DNA from: a candidate division LCP-89 bacterium
GTDB lineage: Bacteria; Electryoneota; B3-LCP
Assembly (NCBI GenBank): GCA_025774555.1
Contig: JALGVT010000002.1
Location: 1-64,000, forward strand
Reading direction: 5' to 3'
Length of the DNA stretch: 64,000 nucleotides
Of this stretch, positions 39,487 to 48,249 are shown piece by piece (position 1 is the stretch's first letter; each line of letters opens with the position of its first letter). The position numbers and the translations under genes are program-made. A model generated the notes under the pieces. That model was not told the origin of the DNA. It saw nothing but the letters and a program-made list of their open reading frames with translations, and searched no databases.

Positions 39487-41268
39487 ATGAAAAATAGAAC
39501 CTACTGCGGCGCACCGAATAAAGCTTACGACGGTAAAAAACTGACATTCTGCGGCTGGGTACACCATGTACGGGATCTCGGCGGACTCTCCTTCTTTACG
39601 CTACGTGATCATACCGGACTGGTGCAGATTACGCCGGATCCGGATAATGAAGACATGTGCGCCATGATCCGGGGACTGCATCACGAAGACGTGCTGAAGG
39701 TGACCGGAACAGCGCGCCTTCGTCCCGAAGGGAACGTTAATCCGGACATGCCTACCGGTGAGATTGAGATTCTGGCGGACAGCATAGAACTCCTGTCCGG
39801 GTCGAAAGTCCCTCCCTTCTTGCCCGAAGAAGCTGAAGGCGTCCAGGAAGATTTGCGCTTGAAGCACCGGATGCTGCACTTGCGCACAGATAAAATGCAG
39901 CATAATTTTCGCTTACGCCATAAGATGTATCAATCCATTCGCAGGTACTTCGATGAGAACGGTTTCTGCGAGATTGAGACGCCGTTTCTGGTCAAGCCTA
40001 CGCCGGAAGGCGCCCGCGATTACCTGGTGCCGTCCCGACTTCACAAGGGGCGTGCTTATGCCTTGCCTCAATCACCGCAGATCTACAAGCAGATTCTGAT
40101 GATAGCCGGTTTCGACCGTTATTTCCAGATCGTCAAGTGCTTCCGGGATGAAGATCTTCGCTCTGACCGTCAGCCGGAATTCACGCAGATCGACGTGGAA
40201 CTTTCTTTTACTGATGAAGAGGAGGTTCAGGAGATCGTCGAGGGATTAATGGTTCAGCTTTTCGATGAAGTTTTGGAAGTGAAGATCAGCACGCCTTTTC
40301 CAAAGATACCATACGCGGAAGCCATGCTGCGCTATGGAAGCGATAAACCCGATCTGCGTATCCCGCTTGAAATTGTCGATATAACGGACGTTTTTCAAGG
40401 AACCGAATTCAAGGTATTTTCTTCAGTTATCGATTCAGGCGGCGCCATTCGCGGGATAAAACTTCCCGGCTGTGGCGGTTATTCCCGCAGACAGAAGGAT
40501 GGATTAATCGAAAGAGCTAAGAAATTCGGTCTGGGAGGATTGGTATATTTCTGGCACAACGAAGAGGGCATCAAGTCAACTGCGGCTAAATTCCTGACTG
40601 ACGAGCAGATGAAAAACGTCTTTGAGGTTACCGGCGCTGAGGATGATGATCTCATCGCTGTTGCCGCTCATACAAATACTAATCATGTTGCCTTTGGTCT
40701 GGGAGCTGTTCGTGAGTGGACAGGCAAGGAGCTGAACCTGATCGATGAATCCGTCTATTCGCATTGCTGGATAACAGATTTTCCCATGTTTGAATTCAAT
40801 GAAGAGATGCAGAGGTATCAGGCGGCTCACCACCCCTTCACCGCGCCCGTTATCGAAGATATGGAGAATTTCGCCGATGATCCATCGAAGATCCGTTCGC
40901 GCGGCTACGATCTCGTCCTTAACGGAAGCGAAATTGCGGGTGGTTCAATTCGTATTCACCAGCGTGACATCCAGCGCCGCGTGTTTGAACTCCTCGGCTT
41001 TGATGAACAAGAAGCTGACGAAAGGTTCGGATTCCTGTTAGATGCGTTGGAACTGGGCGCTCCGCCTCACGGTGGGATCGCATTCGGTTTGGATCGTATG
41101 GTAATGATTTTTGCAGGTGTCGATTCCATCAGAGAAATCATAGCGTTTCCGAAAACCACAACCGCTATTTCGCTGATGGACGGCTCCCCGGCGTTCACAA
41201 CGGAGGACCAATGGGCGGAACTGGGGCTAAAGACGGTGAAAAAGGTTGAGACAGATAATAAAAAGTAA
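39487..41268 (+). CDS. aspS: Aspartyl-tRNA synthetase
   Basis: 593 residues from ATG 39487, the normal bacterial length. The longer frame from 39415 begins inside the promoter. The N-terminal OB-fold (LTFCGWVHHVRDLGGLSFFTL) binds the anticodon. The class II core has motif 2 FRDEDLRSDRQPEFTQID, the bacterial insertion (GAD) domain at about residues 290-415, HHPFTAP and motif 3 GLDRMVMI. AspRS versus the non-discriminating form cannot be decided by eye. It is followed after 6 nt by the rRNA methylase gene. Confidence 0.96.
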   Translation: MKNRTYCGAPNKAYDGKKLTFCGWVHHVRDLGGLSFFTLRDHTGLVQITPDPDNEDMCAMIRGLHHEDVLKVTGTARLRPEGNVNPDMPTGEIEILADSIELLSGSKVPPFLPEEAEGVQEDLRLKHRMLHLRTDKMQHNFRLRHKMYQSIRRYFDENGFCEIETPFLVKPTPEGARDYLVPSRLHKGRAYALPQSPQIYKQILMIAGFDRYFQIVKCFRDEDLRSDRQPEFTQIDVELSFTDEEEVQEIVEGLMVQLFDEVLEVKISTPFPKIPYAEAMLRYGSDKPDLRIPLEIVDITDVFQGTEFKVFSSVIDSGGAIRGIKLPGCGGYSRRQKDGLIERAKKFGLGGLVYFWHNEEGIKSTAAKFLTDEQMKNVFEVTGAEDDDLIAVAAHTNTNHVAFGLGAVREWTGKELNLIDESVYSHCWITDFPMFEFNEEMQRYQAAHHPFTAPVIEDMENFADDPSKIRSRGYDLVLNGSEIAGGSIRIHQRDIQRRVFELLGFDEQEADERFGFLLDALELGAPPHGGIAFGLDRMVMIFAGVDSIREIIAFPKTTTAISLMDGSPAFTTEDQWAELGLKTVKKVETDNKK

Positions 41269-41274
41269 TAACGA

Positions 41275-42111
41275 TTGAGTTCTAAAGAAAAAACCAGACC
41301 TGATAAGCAGCAGTCAAGGGCTCGCTTCAAAAAGGGCAAACCAAAGAAACGTTACGCCGACAGAGGAAACGATCTAATTCCCGTTCCGGGCAGACGTCCT
41401 GTTGAGGAATTACTGCAGAAGCAGGTCGTTCCTGAGCTGCTTGTTGTTACGCGTAAGAAACACCAGCGCGGAAAAGAACCACTTCTAAACCGCTGTATAG
41501 CCGCTGGTTGGAAGGTTGAAGAGCGTGAAAAAGCGGAACTCGATCAATTGTCTGAGAACCTTCCGCACCAGGGTTATATCGCTTTTATACGCGAATTTCA
41601 CTATGTTGATCTGAATACACTTCTTGAAATAATCCGGGAGTTGCCCGATCCTATTCTCGTTGCACTGGATCAGATCCAGGACGTCGGCAATCTTGGCGCT
41701 ATCCTTCGATCTGCCGAGTGCGCCGGAATTTCCGGCGTTATTCTTCCCTTTCATCATTCTGCAGCCATTACCGCAGCATCGATTCGCCGTTCTGCGGGCG
41801 CGGCTCTGCACCTGCCGATATGCCGCATCGGGAATTTAGCGCATGCTCTCGATACATTGTCGGAACTGAATTTTCAAATTATAGGAGCGGATCAGGAAGG
41901 CGCTCAATCAATATTTCAAACTGACCTGAGAGGTTCTATAGTATTGGTAATCGGATCGGAAGGAAAGGGGCTGCGACCCGGAATCAAACGCCGCTGCACG
42001 GAACTCGTATCTATCCCTCTGAAGGGCAGAATCGCTTCACTGAATGCCTCTGCCGCCGCCGCAGTCTGCTTCTTCGAAGCGGTACGGCAGCGCATTGGAG
42101 ATTACAGTTAA
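41275..42111 (+). CDS. SpoU/TrmH-family RNA 2'-O-methyltransferase (RlmB-like)
   Basis: 278 residues from a TTG start, 6 nt behind aspS. A basic N-terminal stretch (residues 1-35) precedes the substrate-binding domain (PGRRPVEELLQKQVVPELLVV). The knotted SPOUT domain has the three family motifs: LDQIQDVGNLGAILRSAE, VLVIGSEGKGLRPGIKR and VSIPLKGRIASLNASAAAAV. RlmB methylates G2251 of 23S rRNA; exact target here is inferred only from similarity. No Shine-Dalgarno site is evident and the TTG is the earliest start in frame. Confidence 0.9.
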   Translation: MSSKEKTRPDKQQSRARFKKGKPKKRYADRGNDLIPVPGRRPVEELLQKQVVPELLVVTRKKHQRGKEPLLNRCIAAGWKVEEREKAELDQLSENLPHQGYIAFIREFHYVDLNTLLEIIRELPDPILVALDQIQDVGNLGAILRSAECAGISGVILPFHHSAAITAASIRRSAGAALHLPICRIGNLAHALDTLSELNFQIIGADQEGAQSIFQTDLRGSIVLVIGSEGKGLRPGIKRRCTELVSIPLKGRIASLNASAAAAVCFFEAVRQRIGDYS

Positions 42112-42289
42112 TTATAAGGAACAGCGTTTTATGTTTAGAAATTGGGTATAACATATTAGAACATACACCGATTTCGGTTAAGATTTTGTAGAAATTATAC
42201 AATTGACACAGGCAATAATCGCTTTTTATGGCGAATATTTCTTTGATAATAAGGTATTAGAATTATTTTCCCTAATTTGGCTTAAGCAC

Positions 42290-42318
42290 TTGACTTTTGC
42301 CTTTTTTTTTATTATAAT
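42290..42318 (+). promoter_or_regulatory. Consensus promoter of the second candidate small RNA
   Basis: TTGACT (42290-42295), 17-nt spacer, TATAAT (42313-42318). This is the only perfect TATAAT box I noted. Start near 42325. Confidence 0.8.
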
Positions 42319-42324
42319 ATAAAC

Positions 42325-42427
42325 CGCTGTGCGACTTGCATAAGCAGCCCATTCTTGGGAGGGGATGCTGGCAATCGCGGCCATGTGAATGTAGAAATTC
42401 CTTTCGGGCCGATTGGATTTTTTTTTT
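42325..42427 (+). ncRNA. Candidate ~100-nt small RNA or attenuator upstream of yjbQ
   Basis: From the start predicted by the promoter above, about 100 nt run to ten Ts at 42418-42427. A first hairpin pairs AGCA (42343-42346) with TGCT (42366-42369) and CCC with GGG inside it. The terminator stem pairs CAATC (42372-42376) plus GGCC (42379-42382) with GGCC (42407-42410) plus GATTG (42411-42415), with a 2-nt bulge. It ends 20 nt before the probable yjbQ start. No known RNA family is recognised. Confidence 0.6.
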
Positions 42428-42447
42428 ACTTTGAGAGTATTGCTAAA

Positions 42448-42852
42448 TTGTACGAATTCAATATAAATACAAACAAACGGTGTGAATTGTTATCTGTTGA
42501 TTCCTATCTTCAGGAAGCGGTTGACAAGAGCGGTTTTAAAGATGGTATAATCATCGCATTTATTCCTCATACAACCGCTGGTATTCTCATCAACGAGAAT
42601 GCAGATCCCGCTGTTGGACAGGACTTGTTATCTTCTCTTGAGAGAAAGGTACCATTTTCGGATGGCTATCTTCACCTGGAGGGTAACTCTGCCGCACATA
42701 TAAAGGCTTCACTCGTTGGAAGTTCAGTTTGTGTGCCGGTCGTCAAAGGGCGGCTGAAAATGGGCACCTGGCAATCGGTTTTCTTCGCCGAATTCGATGG
42801 TCCGCGACAGAGACATTTATGGGTAACACCTATCCCCGATAGCATTTCCTGA
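42448..42852 (+). CDS. YjbQ (UPF0047) family protein
   Basis: 134 residues from TTG 42448, matching the usual ~138-residue length. An in-frame start at 42355 would run through the terminator above and add unrelated sequence. Family landmarks are IAFIPHTTAGILINENADP, HLEGNSAAHIKASLVG and GRLKMGTWQSVFFAEFDGP, with His residues that form the metal or active site. YjbQ of E. coli shows weak thiamine-phosphate synthase activity; its true function is unsettled. Confidence 0.88.
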   Translation: MYEFNINTNKRCELLSVDSYLQEAVDKSGFKDGIIIAFIPHTTAGILINENADPAVGQDLLSSLERKVPFSDGYLHLEGNSAAHIKASLVGSSVCVPVVKGRLKMGTWQSVFFAEFDGPRQRHLWVTPIPDSIS

Positions 42853-42963
42853 TACCTGAATTCGGACATTTCCCCTGCAATCTATTTTAATATCTGCTGT
42901 CGCAGGCAATTAGATCGTTAGAGAAAAAAAAGGTTAACACAAAAATAATCAAATATATAACTC

Positions 42964-45093
42964 ATGAATAATAAGGTCACCACAAAAAAGAACACAGGAT
43001 TCTATCTTATCTTTAAGAAGGTTCATTTTAATGCGTTAGAGGATGGACTATCCGGGCTCGATGAAGACGTCATGCGGCTAATGGGCGCTTATTGGATTGG
43101 GTCACACGATGCCATGATCTTGCCTTTTGATGAACTGCAAACGAAGTTAAAGGAAGCTATGAGTACACCGGAAATAGCGAGCCGTGTGCTCGATCGTCTT
43201 CCCAAAAGGAACTATGATCTACTCTGCTATATGAAGTCAGAAGGGGGTTTCCTCACAGTTGAAGAACTATACGATAATTTCCCGCATAGTGAAGATGAGG
43301 ATATAGCTTCAATCCTTGAGCCGTTGCGTATTCGCGGCTTAATCTGGGAATGCCGGACCGCTGCCAAGAACGATCGCACCGCCAAGCTTTTTGTCCTCGA
43401 ATCAAGTATGGACAAGCTTCCGCTTCCATCTTTCATGGAAGGCAAATTAGGGATGCTTCTGCTGCAACGGTCTAAGGAGCAGTCAAACAACCTCGCCACA
43501 ACGTTTGGTGGAGATGCCAAGAATTTATCCAGGCAGCGTAATACGTTAACCTGGTTAAAAGCTGAGATACGCAATCCTTCCAAACTACGTCGCTTTTTTG
43601 ATTCCCTCGACGTCAGCGAAAGGAAACTGCTTAAGATATTGTCGCTTCATCCAGATGGATTGACTCCCGAAGAACTCCTTTATGAGTATTCTCTCTTCAT
43701 TAATAAAGAGCCGGAAAATAAACTGAAAGTCAATCTCGACAATCTGCGGGATAAGCTGGGCTTACTTGATATACATATCCGAGAGATCCAGGGAGTCCGT
43801 AAAAAAATCAAGCAGGCTGTCTATCGCCTCCCACGCGAAATTAACCAGCTGATCAGCGTAAATTTTAAAACGAAATATAACGAAGTATGTCCTCCTATTC
43901 CTGTTTTCAAGCCGCCCGATGAAGACTTTGCTCTGGGTACTCGCGGGAAGGAACGTCCGACGCTCTGGATCGATTTTCAGCAATTGCTGAATCACCTGAT
44001 TCGCTGTGAGGTCGGCGTTATTCGCAAAGGGGGCATGCATAAGAAGAATCTCAAGCGAATCCTAGATCGCCTGGAAGGACAGTTAAACGACTCCTACCTC
44101 TACCTCGATTTTCTGTTTCTATATGCTTATCAGCGGAATATTCTCTATCCTGAGGGGGAGCGTTGGAAGATTGACATCAAACAGATTCTGCCCATTCAGG
44201 ACGAGGAAGCGTTCTACCGGGATTTTTGGGCGTTTTACAGGAATAATGGATCATGGAATGACCGAGACTCCAGCCCGTTGCAGGGTGTGCTGCAAAAAGG
44301 AGACTTGCAGCAGATATTTGCTCTTAGACGCGCTGTTCTAAGATTGATACAAGACTGTCCTGTTGGTCAATGGATAGAAACAGTAGATTTCTTCGAACAG
44401 CTATGCGACCGTGAGATGGCTTTCCGTTCAGGTGAAGCGCCGGTTGTTTCCAATGATCCAATGAAAGAGAAATTCCGGTTTATTAAATCTAATCTCGAAA
44501 GATCACTAAACTGGATCGGAGTGGTTGATATCACAACAGTTCCATCACAGAGAATAAACCTGTTCCGTTTAACTGAAATTGGATCATGGCTGCTCAGCGC
44601 AGGGACTCAACCGTCACCTTTCACGCCAACCAGTGAAACGGGCATGATCACGATGCCTCCCAACCTCGAGATACATATTCCTTTGGGTTTCCCCATCGAA
44701 AAACAGTTGTACCTGTCAAGGTTCACTGATGACCAGAAGGGTAGAATTATACTCAACCGCGCATCTATCCGCCGTGGATTGAATGAAAACCTCTCAATCA
44801 GAGAGATGCAGGACTTCTTGAGTCAGCATGTACAGGGAGGATTGCCGCCTAACGTACCGCATCTGTTGGAAGAGGTCAGCGAGAAAGCTGGTCACATCCT
44901 GATCGGTGGTGAACCCGCGCGGCTGGAAGTACACAATCATAATGTGCTGGATGAAATCATGGTGCAGAAGCAGTTCCTGCCCTTTATAAGTGAACGATCC
45001 AGTGGGAGGAAGGTCCTCCTGCGGCACGATGCTGATCTGCGGGAATTGATGAATGAATTAAAACGCGCTGGTTACACGCCGAGGTCTGTGTAG
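42964..45093 (+). CDS. Helicase-associated-domain protein without a helicase motor
   Basis: 709 residues. I see no Walker motifs. Residues ~70-150 and ~200-270 look like winged-helix modules (LPKRNYDLLCYMKSEGGFLTVEELYDNF; RRFFDSLDVSERKLLKIL), and the C-terminal part (~565-660; LEIHIPLGFPIEKQLYLSR ... NRASIRRGLNENLSIREM ... GGLPPNVPHLLEEV) matches the XPB/Ssl2-associated Helicase_C_3 domain. Such proteins occur in several phyla with unknown function; DNA binding is likely. Stands alone between two spaced genes, with terminators after it. Confidence 0.65.
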   Translation: MNNKVTTKKNTGFYLIFKKVHFNALEDGLSGLDEDVMRLMGAYWIGSHDAMILPFDELQTKLKEAMSTPEIASRVLDRLPKRNYDLLCYMKSEGGFLTVEELYDNFPHSEDEDIASILEPLRIRGLIWECRTAAKNDRTAKLFVLESSMDKLPLPSFMEGKLGMLLLQRSKEQSNNLATTFGGDAKNLSRQRNTLTWLKAEIRNPSKLRRFFDSLDVSERKLLKILSLHPDGLTPEELLYEYSLFINKEPENKLKVNLDNLRDKLGLLDIHIREIQGVRKKIKQAVYRLPREINQLISVNFKTKYNEVCPPIPVFKPPDEDFALGTRGKERPTLWIDFQQLLNHLIRCEVGVIRKGGMHKKNLKRILDRLEGQLNDSYLYLDFLFLYAYQRNILYPEGERWKIDIKQILPIQDEEAFYRDFWAFYRNNGSWNDRDSSPLQGVLQKGDLQQIFALRRAVLRLIQDCPVGQWIETVDFFEQLCDREMAFRSGEAPVVSNDPMKEKFRFIKSNLERSLNWIGVVDITTVPSQRINLFRLTEIGSWLLSAGTQPSPFTPTSETGMITMPPNLEIHIPLGFPIEKQLYLSRFTDDQKGRIILNRASIRRGLNENLSIREMQDFLSQHVQGGLPPNVPHLLEEVSEKAGHILIGGEPARLEVHNHNVLDEIMVQKQFLPFISERSSGRKVLLRHDADLRELMNELKRAGYTPRSV

Positions 45094-45126
45094 CTGCAAT
45101 CATCACCAATACAGGATAATAGATAG

Positions 45127-45152
45127 GGCTCGCTTAACTGCGAGCCTTATTA
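45127..45152 (+). terminator. Rho-independent terminator
   Basis: GGCTCGC/GCGAGCC (45127-45146) then TTATTAATTAAT. Confidence 0.65.
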
Positions 45153-45215
45153 ATTAATCTGCCACCCTGGTTGCAGTGGATGTAATACGAACTGCAGAAG
45201 AGTAGAAAGAGATAC

Positions 45216-45244
45216 AAAAGGCTCGCCAATCTGGCGAGCCTTTT
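45216..45244. terminator. Bidirectional terminator before the sorting-domain gene
   Basis: AAAAGGCTCGCCA and TGGCGAGCCTTTT; the stem shares GGCTCGC with the one at 45127. Confidence 0.85.
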
Positions 45245-45271
45245 GCTTACTTAGGGAGGGTATTATGTGTA

Positions 45272-46972
45272 CTACTTTACTAAAGTCAACATCTGTGAGA
45301 AGCGTTGTCCATCAGCCTCGAACAGGCAGATGTAGCTTCCGCTCGGCAGGTTTTGAGCATTCCAGTTGATGGAGTGCAATCCAGTTACCTGCTGAAGATT
45401 AACCAACTCTTCCACAAATCTGCCAGTGGCATCATAGATAGCTACACGGACGTGAGCAGCATTAGGCAGTGTGTATGAAATTGCCGTTTCTGGATTAAAC
45501 GGATTTGGATAGTTCTGGTGCAGTGTGAATTCCGAAGCGGATGCTGCTACGACAGTAACAGTGATAAGGTCAGAATACGTGACTGCTCCGCCAACGTCGA
45601 TCTGCTTCAGTCTGTAATCGTAGGTATTACCACACTGGATTGTGCCATCCACGTAGCGGTAATCGCGATTTACTGAGGAGTTACCATATCCTTCAATGAA
45701 CGGACTGACTGCTTCAAAATTCCCGTCATTCAGGCTGCGTTCGACATACCATCCATAGCAATTGATTTCAGTTGCCGTTGACCAGGTGATGACAATGCCT
45801 TCCGATGTGGCGTTGCCGCTGAAACTGGACAGCAATACGGGCCAAGGGGGACCCTGATCGTAGTAGAATGCTCCGGCGTCGTTGCGGGTGTTGTCTGGAT
45901 CGTTGTAAATCGGATCGGGATTACCCATGTCAATTGCCGCTGAAGCTGCCGTTAGGTGAAAATCAAAAGGATCCCCGTCAACATAGGCAGGATCGCCAGT
46001 TTGATCTCCCAGGCCGGGCGGGCAGTTGATATAATCTCCACCGATGTTATCGTAGAAGAGATTGTAGGATAACACAGGATTGGCAATTCCGACTACGACA
46101 AACCCACCGCCGCATTCCGTGAAAGAAATTATGTTGTTCATAAATTCCGGTGCAGCGCCTTCAGATACCAGCACACCGCCGCCAGTTCCGGTGGGGGCGT
46201 CATTGTCTGAAATGGTGTTGTTGATGATTGACGGGCTTGAACCGTCATACATCCATATTCCGCCTCCCTGTGTGACCGCAGCATTATTAGAGATGACGTT
46301 TCTGGTTATTTCAGGATGCGCGTTTTTGAGAGCGATTCCGCCGGCATGGCGTGCCATGTTGAATTGGATGTAATTATACCCGATATACCCGTTATCGCAG
46401 TTCTTTATCAACATCCCCGCTCCGCATCCTACAGTAATGCAGGAATTATGCTGGAAGACGTTATACTGGATGATCGGATCACCACCATCGGTGAATAGCC
46501 CAGCGCCGCCGTCATGGGCTATGTTGTAAATAAGCACATTGTACTGAATGGTGGGCGAACTGCCCATCAGGTAAACTCCACCGCCAACTTCGAATGTCCC
46601 ATAAGGTGTGACGTATTCGGCGCCATTTCCGTTCCTGAGTGTGAACCCCATGAGTACTGCTGCTTCGGTTTCACCCGAAGTCATGTTAACGACTGCGCCG
46701 CGGTCCGTTCCATCGATTATGGTGTTGACAATATCAGTGGAGTCTTCTGTGAAGATGTACTGGCTGGTAACGACGATATCCTTACCGAGGAAATCGATAG
46801 ATTCGTCATAGACGCAAGGATCGACTAAAACCGTATCTGAATCAACGGCAGCGTCGATAGCTTCCTGGATCGTGGTGTAATCGCCGGGGACAGCTATTAT
46901 TGTCCCGAAACCGACGTTAACTCCGAAAATCAACAGGATGCTTAGTAGTGAAAAAATACGTAACAGTCTCAT
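45272..46972 (-). CDS. Secreted beta-helix protein with sorting domain
   Basis: 566 residues from ATG 46972 (GGGAGG upstream). After the signal peptide (LLRIFSLLSILLIFGVNVGFG) comes VPGDYTTIQEAIDAAVDSD, the beta-helix opening also seen in the protein at 19170. Residues ~100-330 form parallel beta-helix coils with NTISDNDAP..GGGV and YNVFQHNS..GCGAG repeats. A Fn3-like domain (SFSGNATSEGIVITWSTATEI ~375-465) precedes the sorting domain: HQNYPNPFNPETAISY ... GSYICLFEADG. Here the linker has no palindromic insert, in contrast to two other proteins. Confidence 0.9.
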   Translation of the reverse strand: MRLLRIFSLLSILLIFGVNVGFGTIIAVPGDYTTIQEAIDAAVDSDTVLVDPCVYDESIDFLGKDIVVTSQYIFTEDSTDIVNTIIDGTDRGAVVNMTSGETEAAVLMGFTLRNGNGAEYVTPYGTFEVGGGVYLMGSSPTIQYNVLIYNIAHDGGAGLFTDGGDPIIQYNVFQHNSCITVGCGAGMLIKNCDNGYIGYNYIQFNMARHAGGIALKNAHPEITRNVISNNAAVTQGGGIWMYDGSSPSIINNTISDNDAPTGTGGGVLVSEGAAPEFMNNIISFTECGGGFVVVGIANPVLSYNLFYDNIGGDYINCPPGLGDQTGDPAYVDGDPFDFHLTAASAAIDMGNPDPIYNDPDNTRNDAGAFYYDQGPPWPVLLSSFSGNATSEGIVITWSTATEINCYGWYVERSLNDGNFEAVSPFIEGYGNSSVNRDYRYVDGTIQCGNTYDYRLKQIDVGGAVTYSDLITVTVVAASASEFTLHQNYPNPFNPETAISYTLPNAAHVRVAIYDATGRFVEELVNLQQVTGLHSINWNAQNLPSGSYICLFEADGQRFSQMLTLVK

Positions 46973-47070
46973 CTTTAACCCTCCCAGGTTATGAGCAAGT
47001 CTTGTGAATGCTGAAATTTCGCGTAAATAGCCACGCAACGAGGGAGTCCCTCGCTGGTTTCCTGACCACT

Positions 47071-47099
47071 AATATAGTCAATCCTCTATAAGGAGTCAA
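47071..47099 (-). promoter_or_regulatory. Promoter of the beta-helix protein gene
   Basis: On the minus strand: TTGACT (47099-47094), 17-nt spacer, TATATT (47076-47071). Start near 47064; the ~90-nt leader begins close to a GCGAGGGACTCCCTCGT hairpin. Confidence 0.78.
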
Positions 47100-47306
47100 G
47101 TCTTTTTTTCAAAAAACAAACAAATTTTTTTATTGACAGTGATAATTGGCTACAAACGGTCTATTCCTGCCGCTTTTGAGATGTAATTTAAAGAACTTTT
47201 ACAGATAATTTGTGCCCTACGTCACATTGGAAGGTTTTTAGTGAATAATTTGCCGGTTTGAGTTTATATTATCTTGCAGAAGAGCAGACTTAATAAGGAG
47301 TTTTTG

Positions 47307-47744
47307 ATGGTAGTAGTCTATCAGAGAGTATCGAGAGCTGTAGTACGAGTCGGAACCGATATAATCAGTCAGATAAATAGAGGCGCGCTTCTACTTGTTG
47401 GCATCGCCGAGGGCGATGACAGCGATACTCTGCGCTGGATGGCAAAGAAGACAGCCGGACTCCGGGTACATGAAGACAACGAGGGGAAAATGAATTGGTC
47501 ATTAATGGACATTGGAGGAGAGATATTAGCCGTTTCACAGTTCACACTGCTGGGGGATTGTCAGAAGGGGAAAAGACCATCATATACGAAAGCGGGACGT
47601 CCTGAAACTGCTGAGCCGCTGTTTATCCGATTCGTTGAATTCCTGCGTCAAGAGGGAGTTTCAGTGAAAATCGGAAAATTCGGGGCTCATATGGAAGTGG
47701 AATTGGTCAATGATGGACCGGTTACGCTCATCCTCGAAAAATAA
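47307..47744 (+). CDS. dtd: D-aminoacyl-tRNA deacylase
   Basis: 145 residues from ATG 47307 (TAAGGAG 6 nt upstream); the in-frame TTG at 47274 lacks such a site. It removes D-amino acids wrongly attached to tRNA. Motifs: VYQRVSRAVVRV at the N-terminus, LLVGIAEGD, GKMNWSLMDIGGEIL, AVSQFTLLGDCQKGKRPS (catalytic loop) and LVNDGPVT at the end. Stand-alone gene with its own terminator. Confidence 0.95.
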   Translation: MVVVYQRVSRAVVRVGTDIISQINRGALLLVGIAEGDDSDTLRWMAKKTAGLRVHEDNEGKMNWSLMDIGGEILAVSQFTLLGDCQKGKRPSYTKAGRPETAEPLFIRFVEFLRQEGVSVKIGKFGAHMEVELVNDGPVTLILEK

Positions 47745-47770
47745 CGGGATTGAGCAAGTCCCGTTTTTTC
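47744..47770 (+). terminator. Terminator of dtd
   Basis: ACGGGA/TCCCGT stem with TTTTT after it. Confidence 0.8.
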
Positions 47771-47805
47771 TATCGATATCCGACGAATCAGTAAGCTCTG
47801 GATTG

Positions 47806-48249
47806 TTAAGCGGAACGCTTTGCATGATTACGCCAATAAGCCCGCTCAATGACATTCAAGGCTTCATCAGCGTGAAAAGGTTTTGGAAGGTATTCCTCCG
47901 CACCCAGAACAAGCGCCTCACGCACGGAATATTCCTGACCGAAGGCAGTCATGACTACGATGGCTATATCGGGAAACCCTTGTTTGACATTCTTCAGTAG
48001 TGCAAAACCGTCCATTAACGGCATTTTGACGTCTGTAATCACGATGTCGTAATGTTTCTGCTCAATCAGTTCAAGCGCTTCCCTGCCATTTGACGCTGTG
48101 TCGCAATGATGAGAGTTCTGCCCAAGTAGTTCTGCTAATAACTGGCAGATGTACTTTTCATCATCGACTATTAAAATATGCAGCCTTCCGATTTCTCTGT
48201 GGGCATAACCAATTGACTTGGCTGATTGTGTAGCGGTCTCATGCATCAT
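47806..48249 (-). CDS. Single-domain response regulator
   Basis: 147 residues: an N-terminal tail of ~22 residues and one receiver domain. ILIVDDEKYI has the acidic pair, ITDVKMPLMDG the phosphorylated Asp, VMTAF the switch Thr and YLPKPF the Lys. There is no output domain, so it acts by protein contact or phosphotransfer like CheY or Spo0F. The start overlaps the thioesterase gene by 11 nt. No histidine kinase is nearby. It is the last gene of the long minus-strand series. Confidence 0.92.
   Translation of the reverse strand: MMHETATQSAKSIGYAHREIGRLHILIVDDEKYICQLLAELLGQNSHHCDTASNGREALELIEQKHYDIVITDVKMPLMDGFALLKNVKQGFPDIAIVVMTAFGQEYSVREALVLGAEEYLPKPFHADEALNVIERAYWRNHAKRSA

Noticed and set aside
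42355-42447. 31-residue N-terminal extension of yjbQ
   Set aside because: It is the candidate small RNA and its terminator read as protein; homologues are about 138 residues long.
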